A stretch of DNA of 64,000 nucleotides from Streptomyces gilvus (GTDB taxonomy: Bacteria > Actinomycetota > Actinomycetes > Streptomycetales > Streptomycetaceae): contig NZ_JAKWBE010000006.1 of assembly GCF_022513565.1 (NCBI RefSeq), positions 186,001-250,000 on the forward strand, written 5' to 3'. Positions 43,977 through 54,526 of the stretch are shown one piece after another. Under the pieces are notes generated by a model. It did not search any database, was not told the DNA's origin, and worked only from the letters and a program-made list of their open reading frames with translations. Every line of letters starts with the position of its first letter. The stretch's first letter is position 1. A program made the translations under genes and the position numbers.

Positions 43977-44879
43977 TCAGCACCAGTCGGAAGCGGCTTG
44001 GAGCAGCCATTCGTGGGCCCGCGCGATATGCGGCATCGCGAGGGTGCCGGTGCGGACCACCAGGAAGTACGTCCGCAGGGGCGGCACCGGGGGCTCGTGC
44101 AGGGCGACGACGTCCCCGCGTTTGAGGGCGGCCGTGCACAGATAGCGGGGCAGCACCGCGAGCCCGGCGCCCGCGACGGCGCAGGCGAGGACCGCACGCA
44201 GGTCGGGGACGATGACCGTGCCCGGGGAGGCCGGGCGCGAGTCGAAGACGGAGGCCCAGTAACGGGAGACGAAGGGCAGGGACTCGTGCACCTCGATCAC
44301 CGGGACGTCCTCCAGGGCGGGCGCCGCCTTCCCGCGCGATCCGGGACCGGTCTGTTCGGCCCGGGCCGGGGAGGCGACCAGGACGTGCTCCTCGTCGCAG
44401 AGCGGAGTCGCCGTGAGGAGCGCGCCGCGCGGACGGGCCGTACTGATGGCCAGATCGTGATGGCCCGCGGCGAGTCCTTCCAGGGTTTCCTCGGCGTTCC
44501 CGAAAGAGGCGCGCAGGGCGAACCCCTGGCCGTCCTCGCCGGTCAGCTCCGTGAGGGCGGGCAGGGCCCGCTCGGCGGTGAACTCAGGGGGACCGGCGAG
44601 ATGCAGGGTCCGTAAGGAGGAGTCCTCGTCGAGGCCGGTCTCGGTGATCTCCACCAGGGCGTCCAGATGCGGGGCGGCCTTGTGCGCGAGTTCGTCGCCG
44701 ATGGTCGTCGGGGTCACCCCGCGGGCCTGGCGCAGGAACAGGGGGCGGCCCAGCTGCCGTTCCAGTGTGCGGATCTGGGAGGTCACGGCCGGCTGCGACA
44801 GGCCGAGCAGGGCGGCGGCGCGGGTGAAGGAACCGGCCCGGTGCACGGTCACGAAAGTGCGCAGCAAGGCCAGATCCAT
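43977..44879 (-). CDS. LysR family transcriptional regulator
   Basis: A 300-residue LysR-type regulator. The N-terminal helix-turn-helix is DLALLRTFVTVHRAGSFTRA AALLGLSQPAVTSQIRTLE; the effector domain follows (RTLHLAGPPEFTAERALPAL, VIEVHESLPFVSRYW, VAGAGLAVLPRYL). GGGAGGGCG precedes the ATG. No divergent target gene lies beside it; the neighbour on its 5' side ends toward it. The AT-rich inverted repeat at 44932-44949 may be its own operator. The effector is unknown. Confidence 0.92.
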   Translation of the reverse strand: MDLALLRTFVTVHRAGSFTRAAALLGLSQPAVTSQIRTLERQLGRPLFLRQARGVTPTTIGDELAHKAAPHLDALVEITETGLDEDSSLRTLHLAGPPEFTAERALPALTELTGEDGQGFALRASFGNAEETLEGLAAGHHDLAISTARPRGALLTATPLCDEEHVLVASPARAEQTGPGSRGKAAPALEDVPVIEVHESLPFVSRYWASVFDSRPASPGTVIVPDLRAVLACAVAGAGLAVLPRYLCTAALKRGDVVALHEPPVPPLRTYFLVVRTGTLAMPHIARAHEWLLQAASDWC

Positions 44880-44931
44880 GGTTCGCCCTCCCCAGTCCCC
44901 TGCCCTTCTCCCGGCCCCAGGCAGGGCCCAA

Positions 44932-44949
44932 CTATAAATAAGTCGATAG
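44932..44949. promoter_or_regulatory. Candidate LysR operator
   Basis: CTAT-N10-ATAG inverted repeat in a strikingly AT-rich patch (ACTATAAATAAGTCGATAGG) 53 bases upstream of the LysR start. Confidence 0.4.
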
Positions 44950-45028
44950 GTCTCTGTCGCTACTGTGATTGGACACTGACAGAGAGTCAACTAGCCTTGG
45001 TCGCGCGGTTCTTCGCGCGCGGAACCGA

Positions 45029-45067
45029 GGACGGTCCGAGCCACGAGGGGGGAGGCTCGGACCGTCC
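45029..45067 (-). terminator. Terminator of the phosphatase-lyase gene
   Basis: A perfect 14-base-pair stem (45029-45042 with 45054-45067) and eleven-base loop, 51 bases beyond the stop of the leftward gene at 45119. Confidence 0.8.
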
Positions 45068-45118
45068 GTCCCGCCTGGCCGGACCGCGACGGCACCCGTA
45101 AAGGGGGCTCTGATGTGG

Positions 45119-46744
45119 TCATTCGGACGACTCGTCCAGGGCGCGGAGCACATCCGCCACCAGGTCCTCGGGATCCTCGGCGCCGACAGAGAACCGGATG
45201 AAGCCCTCCGGCACCGGGTCCCCGCCCCAGCGTCCGCGCCGCTCGGCCGTGGACCGTACGCTGCCGAAGCTCGTCGCGTCGTCCACCAGCCGCAGCGCCT
45301 CGAGAAAACGCTCGGCACGCGCACGCGTGGGCAGCGTGAAGGACACGACGCTGCCATAGCGGCGCATCTGCTGTGCGGCGACCTTGTGCGCGGGGTCGTC
45401 GGGCAGACCCGGATAACGCAGCCCGCTCACCTCGGGCCGCTCCCGCAGGGCCTCGGCGACGGTCAGGGCCGTGGCGCACTGCCGGTCGACCCGCAACTGG
45501 AGGGTGGCGATCGAACGGTGGGCGAGCCAGGCCTCCATGGGGCCCGGGATCGCACCGACGATCTTCCGCCAGCGGCGCACGGCCGCCATGGCCTCGGCGT
45601 GGCGCCCGACGACGTAACCGAGCAGGACGTCCCCGTGTCCGGTCAGCTGCTTGGTGCCGCTGGCCACGGCGAAGTCGGCCCCGAGCTCCAGAGGCCGCTG
45701 ACCCAGGGGCGTGGCGAGCGTGTTGTCCACGGCCACCAGCGCGCCCTGTGCGTGCGCCGCCTCGGTGAGGCGGCGGATGTCGCACACGTCGAGGCCGGGG
45801 TTGGAGGGTGTCTCCAGCCACAGCAGCTTCGCCCCGTCGAGGACGTCGAGCTGGGCGTCCCCGCCGGTCGGCGCCGTGCGCACCTCGACGCCGTAGGCCT
45901 CCAGCTGGGCACGGACCAGGGGCAGCACCTGGTAGCCGTCGTCGGGCAGGACGACGACATCGCCCGCGCCCACCTGGGAGAACAGCACGGCCGCGGTGGC
46001 GGCCATGCCGGAGGCGAAGGTGAGCGTCTGGACGTCCTCCCGTCCCGGTGCCTCCAGCTCGCCGATGGCGCGCTCCAGCAGGTTCCAGGTGGGGTTCTCG
46101 TCGCGGCCGTAGGTGTACGGGCCGCTCACGTCGCCCGGGAGGTGGAAATGGGCGGCGAACACCGGCCCGGGCAGGGTCGGTTCGTTCTTGACCGGCTCGG
46201 GCAGTCCCGCCCGCACCGCGCGCGTGCCGTCACCGTCGCTCACGGACGTACCCGAATCGTTCATGCCGCTCACCTGCTCGCGTACCGCGGCGAGCAGACC
46301 CTCGCTCGCCGCCCCCACCATCTCAAGGCACTCCTCGAAGCCGTCCAGGCCCCCGTAGTACGGGTCCGGCACGTCGAGGTCGTCGCCCGCCGCGGCGTCG
46401 TAGGAGCGCAGCAGCCGGACCTTGGCCGCGTCCTCCGGGGTGGGCGCCAGGCGGCGCAGGGCCCTCAGATGGCCGCTGTCGAGGGCGATGACGAGGTCGA
46501 GGCGGGCGAACCAGGACGGCTGGAACTGACGGGCCGTGTGGGCGCTCTCGTAGCCGGCCTCCTCCAGTACGGCGACGGTGCGCGGGTCGGCACCGTCGCC
46601 CTCGTGCCAGCCGCCCGTGCCGGCGCTGTCGACCTCGACCAGGTCGTGGAGACCGGCCTCCCGCACGCGGGCACGGAAGACCGACTCGGCCATCGGGGAA
46701 CGGCAGATGTTGCCCGTGCAGACGAAGCAGACGCGATAAGTCAT
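45119..46744 (-). CDS. Fused low-molecular-weight protein tyrosine phosphatase and cystathionine gamma-lyase-type enzyme
   Basis: A continuous 541-residue frame. Residues 1-160 are a complete phosphatase (FVCTGNICRSPMAES with catalytic Cys9 and Arg15; the acid loop DVPDPYYGG), corresponding to PtpA of S. coelicolor. Residues 161 onward are a complete Cys/Met-metabolism PLP enzyme (FASGMAATAAVLF, PLP-lysine in ASGTKQLTGHGDVL). In other streptomycetes I remember these as two separate adjacent proteins. Here no stop separates them; the junction is VREQVSGMNDSG. An internal ATG at 46264 with AGGTGAG seven bases upstream could also start the lyase alone. The ATG at 46744 is seven bases after the holin-like gene. 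Confidence 0.8.
   Translation of the reverse strand: MTYRVCFVCTGNICRSPMAESVFRARVREAGLHDLVEVDSAGTGGWHEGDGADPRTVAVLEEAGYESAHTARQFQPSWFARLDLVIALDSGHLRALRRLAPTPEDAAKVRLLRSYDAAAGDDLDVPDPYYGGLDGFEECLEMVGAASEGLLAAVREQVSGMNDSGTSVSDGDGTRAVRAGLPEPVKNEPTLPGPVFAAHFHLPGDVSGPYTYGRDENPTWNLLERAIGELEAPGREDVQTLTFASGMAATAAVLFSQVGAGDVVVLPDDGYQVLPLVRAQLEAYGVEVRTAPTGGDAQLDVLDGAKLLWLETPSNPGLDVCDIRRLTEAAHAQGALVAVDNTLATPLGQRPLELGADFAVASGTKQLTGHGDVLLGYVVGRHAEAMAAVRRWRKIVGAIPGPMEAWLAHRSIATLQLRVDRQCATALTVAEALRERPEVSGLRYPGLPDDPAHKVAAQQMRRYGSVVSFTLPTRARAERFLEALRLVDDATSFGSVRSTAERRGRWGGDPVPEGFIRFSVGAEDPEDLVADVLRALDESSE
46262..46277 (-). promoter_or_regulatory. Internal ribosome binding site and start for the lyase half
   Basis: Read leftward, AGGTGAG is followed seven bases later by ATG at 46264-46262, in frame, giving MNDSGTSVSDG. 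This may let the 381-residue lyase be made separately from the fused frame. Confidence 0.5.
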
Positions 46745-46751
46745 CGCCCGG

Positions 46752-47129
46752 TCAGTCCTCGTCGGGCAGGACGACGTGCAGCGCCCACGAGACCACCGAG
46801 ATGATCAGCCCGCCCAGGACCGCGGTCCAGAACCCCTCGACGTGGAAGCTCAGGTGGAGCTTGCCGGCCAGCCACGAGGTGAGCAGCAGCATCAGGGCGT
46901 TGACGACGAGGACGAACAGGCCGAGCGTGAGGATGACGAACGGGAGGGAAAGCACCTTCACAATGGGCTTGATCAGGAAGTTCACCAGGCCGAAGATCAG
47001 CGCGACGCCGATCAGGGTGCCGACCTTCTTGCCCGTGCTGTCACCGGTCAGAGTGATCTTGTCGAGCAGCCAGACGGCGACCGCCAGGGCACCCGCGTTG
47101 GCGATCGTCTTGACTACGAAATTCTTCAT
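46752..47129 (-). CDS. Phage holin family 4-like small membrane protein
   Basis: A 125-residue protein with four hydrophobic segments: FVVKTIANAGALAVAVWLLD, VGTLIGVALIFGLVNFLI, LPFVILTLGLFVLVVNALML and LGGLIISVVSWALHVVL. It belongs to the DUF-type membrane family often named phage holin family 4 (YvlD-like) and is chromosomal, not phage-derived here. The role is not known to me. No Shine-Dalgarno is visible; a weak -10 (CACGAT) seven bases upstream suggests a leaderless mRNA. It is directly followed by the phosphatase-lyase gene. Confidence 0.8.
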   Translation of the reverse strand: MKNFVVKTIANAGALAVAVWLLDKITLTGDSTGKKVGTLIGVALIFGLVNFLIKPIVKVLSLPFVILTLGLFVLVVNALMLLLTSWLAGKLHLSFHVEGFWTAVLGGLIISVVSWALHVVLPDED

Positions 47130-47188
47130 GTGTCTGATCGTGGCAGACGAGATCGACCATGAGCAGAGGGACGAGGGCGGCAAGAGAG

Positions 47189-47506
47189 ATGAAGGCATTC
47201 CGACTGGACGAACTGGAGGCGGAGCGCGCCTCCAACGACGGCGCCTACCTGCAGTTTCTGCGGGAACGGAACATGTCGGTCGGGCTGTACGCGCTCAATG
47301 CCGGCGAACATGATCCACAGAAGCCGCACAACCAGGACGAGGTCTACTTCGTGGTGAGCGGCCGCGCCTCGATCACCGTCGGTCTGGAGACGACTGAGGT
47401 GGCGCGCGGCAGCGTGGTGTATGTGCCGGCCGGGGTCGCCCACAAGTTCCACCACATCAGCGAGGACCTGAGGGTGCTCGTGGTGTTCTCTCCGCCGGAG
47501 AGCTGA
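47189..47506 (+). CDS. Cupin domain protein
   Basis: A 105-residue single-domain cupin. The two cupin motifs are seen: NAGEHDPQKPHNQDEVYFVV (H, E ligands) and VYVPAGVAHKFHHI (second His). Metal-binding residues look intact, so it may be a small dioxygenase or isomerase, or a sensor; the substrate cannot be named. ATG 47189 with AAGAGAG upstream is chosen; ATG 47159 is possible. Divergent from the holin-like gene. Confidence 0.85.
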   Translation: MKAFRLDELEAERASNDGAYLQFLRERNMSVGLYALNAGEHDPQKPHNQDEVYFVVSGRASITVGLETTEVARGSVVYVPAGVAHKFHHISEDLRVLVVFSPPES

Positions 47507-47687
47507 GCCGCGGCCTCAGGGTTCCCTAGGGGTTCGATCAGGGGAGGACAAGGGCTGCGAGGCCCCCGCCGGGACCCCTGCCCGCCCTAGCATCGAGGGC
47601 AGGACAAGAGAAGGATCCGGCCTCGCGGGACCGGGTCGTCGACGGGACCCGGCAGCAGCGGCGGGCGGAAAGGACAGGACGAGAGCA

Positions 47688-47900
47688 ATGGGAGAGATCT
47701 TTTCGGGACTGCCGTGGTGGGTGAAGTGGATCGCGGTGCCGGTCATCGCCCTGGTCGTGTTCGGCGGGCTGATAGCCACCGTCGTCGGCTTCGTCATCGG
47801 TCTGCTCTTCAAGGCGCTGGTCTTCGTGGCGCTGGTCGGTGGACTGATCTACGTCGTACGGAAGTTCACATCGAGCTCCTCGTCGCGCGGCGACTGGTGA
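47688..47900 (+). CDS. DUF5326 family small membrane protein
   Basis: A 70-residue protein starting MGEIFSGLPWWVKWIAVPVI, with two hydrophobic stretches (WIAVPVIALVVFGGLIATVV and FVIGLLFKALVFVALVGGLI) and a basic, Ser-rich end. Conserved small membrane proteins of this type occur widely in Streptomyces; function unknown. AGGACGAGAG before the ATG. It lies upstream of ssgR. Confidence 0.75.
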   Translation: MGEIFSGLPWWVKWIAVPVIALVVFGGLIATVVGFVIGLLFKALVFVALVGGLIYVVRKFTSSSSSRGDW

Positions 47901-48093
47901 GGGCCCCGGGGCACCGGTGAGGTAACAGGAATCATCGGTTCCCTCGGGCGGGGGAAGTTTCCCGGACGGGCCGTCCCTGTGCGGTGGGGGGCGATTAGAG
48001 TCCGGAAACCGACGCGGGCAAGACCCCGCGGGCGGCGCCCCCTCCCGTGTCTCCCCGCACGGGCTGCCCCCCTCGCGCTTCGGGAGTGACCCC

Positions 48094-49092
48094 TTGGCCA
48101 CGGTAGACACCGCAGTCACAGCCCCCCACGCACCCTTCACCCCACTCCAGACGGCCGTCTCCGCGCCGGGTCGCCTCAGGCCCCCCGAACAGCCGGGCCC
48201 CTCCGCACAGGAGCGCGCGGCGGCCGCCCCGGCATCGACGGCCTCGGCGTCGACGGCCACCTCGCGACCACGGTCCCGGGCGCCGGAGCAGGTCACGCCC
48301 CCGTCGGGGAGGCGCCTGCCGACGCCCCCCGCCACGCCACCCCAGCAGTCGACCCTGATCGGATCCGTCCAGCGTGCGATGCGCCTGCTGGAATGCGTCG
48401 CCGGTCACGAGCACGGAGCCCCCGCCAAACAACTGGCCCGCGAGACCGGCCTGGCGCTTCCCACGGCATATCACCTGCTGCGCACGCTGGTGCACGAGGG
48501 CTATCTGCGCCGGGACAAGGGGTTGTTCTTCCTCGGCGACGCGGCCGAGCGGCTGAGCAGCAGCGGAGCACAGGAGAAACGTCGCAGCACGATGGTCGAC
48601 GCGCTCGCCAGCTGGCGTGACGCGATCGGCGTCCCGGTGTACTACGCCGTGTACCGGGACGGCGAGATCGAGGTCATGTGCGTCTCCGACACCCCGGGCA
48701 ACCCGGCGGTCGAGGAGTGGGCCGATTTCCGTGAGACCGGGCACGCGCACGCGATTGGGCAGTGCCTCCTGTCCCAGCTGGACGAGGAGGCGCGTCGCGA
48801 CCATCTCGACCGCTACCCCGTGCAGGCCATCACGCCGTACACGGTGCGTGACAGTCACACCCTGTTGCGGCGGCTCGAGCGGACCCGTCGGATGGAGCCC
48901 GTCACCGAGCGACAGGAGTACGCGCTGGGGACGATCTGCGCGGCGGTCCCGATCACCATCGGTACGACAGCCGCGACGATGGCCATCTCCCTGCCCGCGC
49001 ATCAGGCCGACCGTCTGCCGGCGGCGGCGCGGCGACTGCAGAACGAGATCGGACGCCTGCTGGGGGCGCTGGCCCTCTCTATCAGTATCTGA
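48094..49092 (+). CDS. ssgR: IclR-family regulator SsgR, activator of ssgA
   Basis: A 332-residue IclR-type regulator. The first 85 residues are Pro/Ala/Ser-rich and disordered. A winged helix follows (STLIGSVQRAMRLLECVAGH and ALPTAYHLLRTLVHEGYLRR), then the IclR effector domain (GHAHAIGQCLLSQLDEEARR). It lies directly upstream of ssgA, the S. coelicolor order in which SsgR activates ssgA during sporulation. The start is a TTG with GGGAG eight bases upstream; a shorter form lacking the extension is possible but has no good start. Confidence 0.92.
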   Translation: MATVDTAVTAPHAPFTPLQTAVSAPGRLRPPEQPGPSAQERAAAAPASTASASTATSRPRSRAPEQVTPPSGRRLPTPPATPPQQSTLIGSVQRAMRLLECVAGHEHGAPAKQLARETGLALPTAYHLLRTLVHEGYLRRDKGLFFLGDAAERLSSSGAQEKRRSTMVDALASWRDAIGVPVYYAVYRDGEIEVMCVSDTPGNPAVEEWADFRETGHAHAIGQCLLSQLDEEARRDHLDRYPVQAITPYTVRDSHTLLRRLERTRRMEPVTERQEYALGTICAAVPITIGTTAATMAISLPAHQADRLPAAARRLQNEIGRLLGALALSISI

Positions 49093-49190
49093 AAACTCAC
49101 TCCTTGTGATCTATCGCTCACTTTCAGCAAGATGCCTGCAGTGTCAGGGGAGCATTCCCAGCTGTTCGGCTTCATATGACGGGGTAGGCG

Positions 49191-49628
49191 ATGCGCGAGT
49201 CCGTACAGGCAGAGGTCATGATGAGCTTCCTCGTCTCCGAGGAGCTCTCCTTCCGTATCCCGGTCGAGCTGGGGTACGAGACGTGTGATCCCTATGCCGT
49301 TCGGCTGACTTTCCATCTGCCGGGCGATGCCCCGGTGACCTGGGCGTTCGGCAGGGAGCTGCTGATCGACGGGGTGGGCAGGCCGTGCGGCGAGGGCGAT
49401 GTGCGGGTCTCGCCCGCCGAGGTGGACTCGCTGAGCGAGGTGCTGATCCGGCTTCAGGTGGGCGGTGACCAGGCGCTGTTCCGTTCGTCGACGGCGCCGC
49501 TCATCGCGTTCCTGGACCGCACCGACAAACTGGTGCCGCTCGGCCAGGAGGGCGCGCTCGCCGAGTTCGACGCCCACCTGGACGAGGCGCTGGACCGCAT
49601 CCTGGCGGAGGAGCAAAGCACCGGGTGA
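49191..49628 (+). CDS. ssgA: Sporulation protein SsgA
   Basis: A 145-residue SsgA-like protein (SALP), unique to sporulating actinobacteria. SsgA stimulates septum formation and branching in aerial hyphae and helps SsgB place FtsZ. The conserved core is clear: SFLVSEELSFRIPVELGYET, YAVRLTFHLPGDAPVTWAFG and LIAFLDRTDKLVPLGQEG. ATG 49191 gives the N-terminus RESVQAEVMMSF; a shorter start at 49218 or 49221 is possible. Transcription probably depends on SsgR from the upstream gene. Confidence 0.95.
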   Translation: MRESVQAEVMMSFLVSEELSFRIPVELGYETCDPYAVRLTFHLPGDAPVTWAFGRELLIDGVGRPCGEGDVRVSPAEVDSLSEVLIRLQVGGDQALFRSSTAPLIAFLDRTDKLVPLGQEGALAEFDAHLDEALDRILAEEQSTG

Positions 49629-49704
49629 GGTGTGCGCGGGGGCGGCCGGAATGGAACGCAGTAACGCTTTTTCGGTCGACGTGTGCGCCCCTGCGCCTCG
49701 TCCC

Positions 49705-51207
49705 TCAGTGCTTGCGGCGCCGCCCCTTCCCCGTGCGGGCCGCGGCCGGTGGGATGCCGGCCGCCGTCGTGCCCGGTGCCGTCTCCCGTGACGGGCGGTC
49801 GGCCGAGACCACGAGCGCCGCGAGCAACGTCGTGACCGGGACCGAGGCGACCAGCCCGATCGATCCCACCAGCGTGCGCACGATCTCCTCCGCCACCAGC
49901 TCGCTGTTGGCCACCGTGCCCACACTGCTCTGCGCGATGGAGAAGAGCAGCAGCAGGGGCAGCGCGGCACCGGCGTAGGCGAGGACCAGGGTGTTGACGA
50001 CGGACGCGATGTGGTCGCGGCCGATGCGGATGCCGGCGCGGTACAGCCCGCGCCATCCCGTCGAGGGGTTCGCCTCGTGCAGTTCCCAGACCGCCGAGGT
50101 CTGAGTGACCGTCACGTCGTCGAGGACACCGAGCGAGCCGATGATGACGCCCGCGAGCAGCAGACCGCTCATGTCGATCGACGGGTACAGGCCGTGGATC
50201 AGGCCGGTGTTGTCGTCCGTGTTGCCCGTGAGCGCTGCCCAGCCGATGAACAGGGAGCCGAGGAAACCGATCAGCACCAGCGAGATCAACGTGCCGAGCA
50301 CGGCCACGGACGTGCGGGCCGACAGCCCGTGGCACATGTAGAGGGCGATCAGCATGATGGCGCTCGACCCGATCACCGCCACGAGCAGGGGATTCGAGCC
50401 CTGCAGGATCGCGGGCAGGATGAAGAAGTTCAGGATCAGGAAGCTGACGGCCAGCGCGACCAGCGCCATGACGCCCCGCAGCCGTCCCACGATCACGACG
50501 GCGAGCGCGAAGATGCCGGCCAGCAGGGCCATCGGGAACCGCCGGTTGACGTCGGCCACCGAGTACTGCAGGTCCTTGGGGGCCGAGGGCTCGTAGGCGG
50601 CGACCACCTTCTCGCCCTGGTGCAGCTGCCGCGACTGGTCGGGCTGCACGATCTCGGTGAACGTACGGCCCTTGTCCTTGCCGGTGTCGACCCGGATCGT
50701 CGCCTTCTTGCAGGTGCCCTTCTCCTGCTGCTGGGCGGAGGAACCCCCGGCGGCGGAGGTGTCACCGAGCGAACTCCCGCCCGAGGCGTTCACCGACTTG
50801 CAGCTCACGGAGACGACCTTGGTGACCGTCGCCTGCTGGGTCTGCCGGTCGAAACCCACCCCGGTCCGCTGGTGCGAGGGGGCGCCGCCCGGCCACAGCA
50901 CCACGAGCCCGACGACCACGGCGGCGGCGAACGGGATGAGGACGGCCGCGATGACCTTGCGCAGATGCTGGGACACGGGGGCAGCCGGACCATGGCTGTG
51001 ACTGTGACCGTGCCCGCTGTGGCCGCCCGCATCATGCCCCTGCCCGCCATGGGAGCCCGTGTCGGGCCCGTGTCCCTGCCCGGGGACGGGGGAGCCGTGT
51101 CCGTGATGGGGTTCGTGGCCGTCGGCCCCATGGGTGCCGCCGTATCCCGGGCCGTGCCCAGGGGGCGGCTCCGGGGGCGGGTACGAGGGCTGGTGTGTCG
51201 TGGTCAC
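49705..51207 (-). CDS. YibE/F-like membrane protein with His-rich N-terminus
   Basis: A 500-residue protein of the YibE/F family. The first 85 residues are a soluble Gly/His-rich tail (HGPGYGGTHGADGHEPHHGH, HSGHGHSHSHG), a probable metal-binding segment. A membrane anchor follows (VIAAVLIPFAAAVVVGLVVL), an extracytoplasmic part with SCKSVNASGG and TCKKATI, and then at least six membrane segments from FPMALLAGIFALAVVIVG onward. The family may act as a transporter; substrate unknown. The GTG at 51207 has no clear Shine-Dalgarno. Divergent from thiC. Confidence 0.85.
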   Translation of the reverse strand: MTTTHQPSYPPPEPPPGHGPGYGGTHGADGHEPHHGHGSPVPGQGHGPDTGSHGGQGHDAGGHSGHGHSHSHGPAAPVSQHLRKVIAAVLIPFAAAVVVGLVVLWPGGAPSHQRTGVGFDRQTQQATVTKVVSVSCKSVNASGGSSLGDTSAAGGSSAQQQEKGTCKKATIRVDTGKDKGRTFTEIVQPDQSRQLHQGEKVVAAYEPSAPKDLQYSVADVNRRFPMALLAGIFALAVVIVGRLRGVMALVALAVSFLILNFFILPAILQGSNPLLVAVIGSSAIMLIALYMCHGLSARTSVAVLGTLISLVLIGFLGSLFIGWAALTGNTDDNTGLIHGLYPSIDMSGLLLAGVIIGSLGVLDDVTVTQTSAVWELHEANPSTGWRGLYRAGIRIGRDHIASVVNTLVLAYAGAALPLLLLFSIAQSSVGTVANSELVAEEIVRTLVGSIGLVASVPVTTLLAALVVSADRPSRETAPGTTAAGIPPAAARTGKGRRRKH

Positions 51208-51284
51208 CGGCAGATCATCCCAACTACGGCAGAGGCCCACTGTTCACCGCGCCACATATGACGCTAGCGTGAAGGCACCTTTGC

Positions 51285-53257
<1,973 letters not shown>

Positions 53258-53269
53258 CGAACGCCGGAG

Positions 53270-53302
53270 CGCCGTCCCGCCACCGGCCGGGACGGCGTTT
53301 CC
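53270..53302 (+). terminator. Terminator of thiC
   Basis: A perfect 10-base-pair stem (53270-53279 with 53288-53297), eight-base loop, then TTTCC, 13 bases after the thiC stop; it faces the convergent cold-shock-like gene. Confidence 0.8.
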
Positions 53303-53323
53303 TCCACCGGGACCCGGCGTCTC

Positions 53324-53554
53324 TCAGTTCGCGGACGCGGTGTCCCTGAGCACCACGCGGACGGCTCGGTAGTGCCAGCCGTCCTGCTCGCCGGCCTCCC
53401 ACTCCAGCGCGACGACCTGGCCGGCGGACAGAGAGCGGAACTCCGGCATCTCGATCGCCGAGAAGTGCGCCCAGCAACCGCCGGGCGTCTGCGGGGAGTC
53501 GAGGACCCCCCAGCCCTCTTCGTCATGCCACACGCGCACGCTTGCATCGATCAC
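53324..53554 (-). CDS. Short cold-shock-domain-like protein
   Basis: A 76-residue protein that resembles a cold-shock (OB-fold) domain: RVWHDEEGWGVLDSPQTPGG followed by CWAHFSAIEMPEFRSLSAGQ and VVALEWEAGEQDGWHYRAV. The WGVL and HFSAI segments align with the RNP1 (GFGFI) and RNP2 (FVHF) positions but lack some aromatic residues, so nucleic-acid binding is uncertain. GTG 53554 has GGAG seven bases upstream. It converges on thiC and follows the oxidoreductase gene region on the same side. Confidence 0.75.
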   Translation of the reverse strand: MIDASVRVWHDEEGWGVLDSPQTPGGCWAHFSAIEMPEFRSLSAGQVVALEWEAGEQDGWHYRAVRVVLRDTASAN

Positions 53555-53587
53555 CGCGGACTCCAAACAACGCTCTGCTCAAGGCCG

Positions 53588-54526
53588 TCAGGGCACCAGG
53601 ACGATCTTGCCAGTCGTCTGCCTGGCCTCGATCGCGCGGTGGGCCGCCGCCGCTTCGGACAGCGGGTAGGTGTCCTGCACCAGCACCCGCAGCCGGCCCG
53701 TCTCGATCCGCTCGGTGATGTGATCCAGCAGCGCGCCTGACGGCTCGGCCGTGACCCAGACGTAGCGCAATCCGCGGTCGGCGGCCTGGCGGTCGTCGGT
53801 TCCCGGATCGATCGACGCGCCGATGAGCAGACCCCCCGGCCGCAGCACGTCGAGGGAGTGCGGGCCGTAGGATCCGCCCACCAGGTCGAGGACCACGTCC
53901 ACGGGCGCCACGGCGGTCCGGAGGTCGGTGGTGGTGTAGTCGACCAGTTCGTCGGCGCCCAGTCGGCGCAGCAGGTCGTGACGGGCCGCCCGCGCGGTGC
54001 CGATGACGTGCGCCCCCAACTCCTTGGCCAGTTGCACCGCGACATGCCCGACGCCGCCGGCCGCCGCGTGGATCAGCACCCGGTCGCCCGGCCGGACCCC
54101 CGCCAGCACGGCCAGTGCCTGCCATGCGGTCACAGCCACCAGCGGCACGGCACCCGCGTGCACCAGATCGAGGTTCTTCGGCGCGAGGGCCAGCGCCTCG
54201 GCCGGCGCGACGGTGAACTCGGCGTACGCTCCGTGCCGGCCGACCGCCAGCATGCCGTACACCGCGTCGCCGGGCGCGAACCGTGTCACGCCCTCGCCGA
54301 CCCGCTCGACGACCCCGGCCACGTCGTTGCCCGGCGTCCACGGCAGGGTGACCAGCTCCGGCACCCGGCCGGACCGCAGCACCGCGTCTCCCGGGTTGAC
54401 CCCGGCACCGGCGACGCGGAGAAGCACCTCACCCGGCCCCGGTTCGGGCACGTCGGTCTCCGTGTACACGAGCGCCTCGGGGCCGCCGAAGGCGGACTGG
54501 ACGACGGCATGCATGCGGGCGGACAT
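53588..54526 (-). CDS. NADP-dependent quinone oxidoreductase-like protein (MDR superfamily)
   Basis: A 312-residue medium-chain dehydrogenase/reductase of the zinc-free quinone-oxidoreductase group. The N-terminal fold has VVQSAFGGPEALVYTETDVP, and the Rossmann motif is AAAGGVGHVAVQLAKELGA at about 150-168. No catalytic zinc cysteines are seen. It may reduce quinones or enones. The ATG has an excellent GAGGAGA upstream. The substrate is not predictable. It ends 34 bases before the cold-shock-like gene begins on the same strand. Confidence 0.88.
   Translation of the reverse strand: MSARMHAVVQSAFGGPEALVYTETDVPEPGPGEVLLRVAGAGVNPGDAVLRSGRVPELVTLPWTPGNDVAGVVERVGEGVTRFAPGDAVYGMLAVGRHGAYAEFTVAPAEALALAPKNLDLVHAGAVPLVAVTAWQALAVLAGVRPGDRVLIHAAAGGVGHVAVQLAKELGAHVIGTARAARHDLLRRLGADELVDYTTTDLRTAVAPVDVVLDLVGGSYGPHSLDVLRPGGLLIGASIDPGTDDRQAADRGLRYVWVTAEPSGALLDHITERIETGRLRVLVQDTYPLSEAAAAHRAIEARQTTGKIVLVP

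Noticed and set aside
46752..47129. Holin-like gene as a sign of a prophage
   Set aside because: The family is widespread in bacterial chromosomes; no phage genes or attachment sites flank it.
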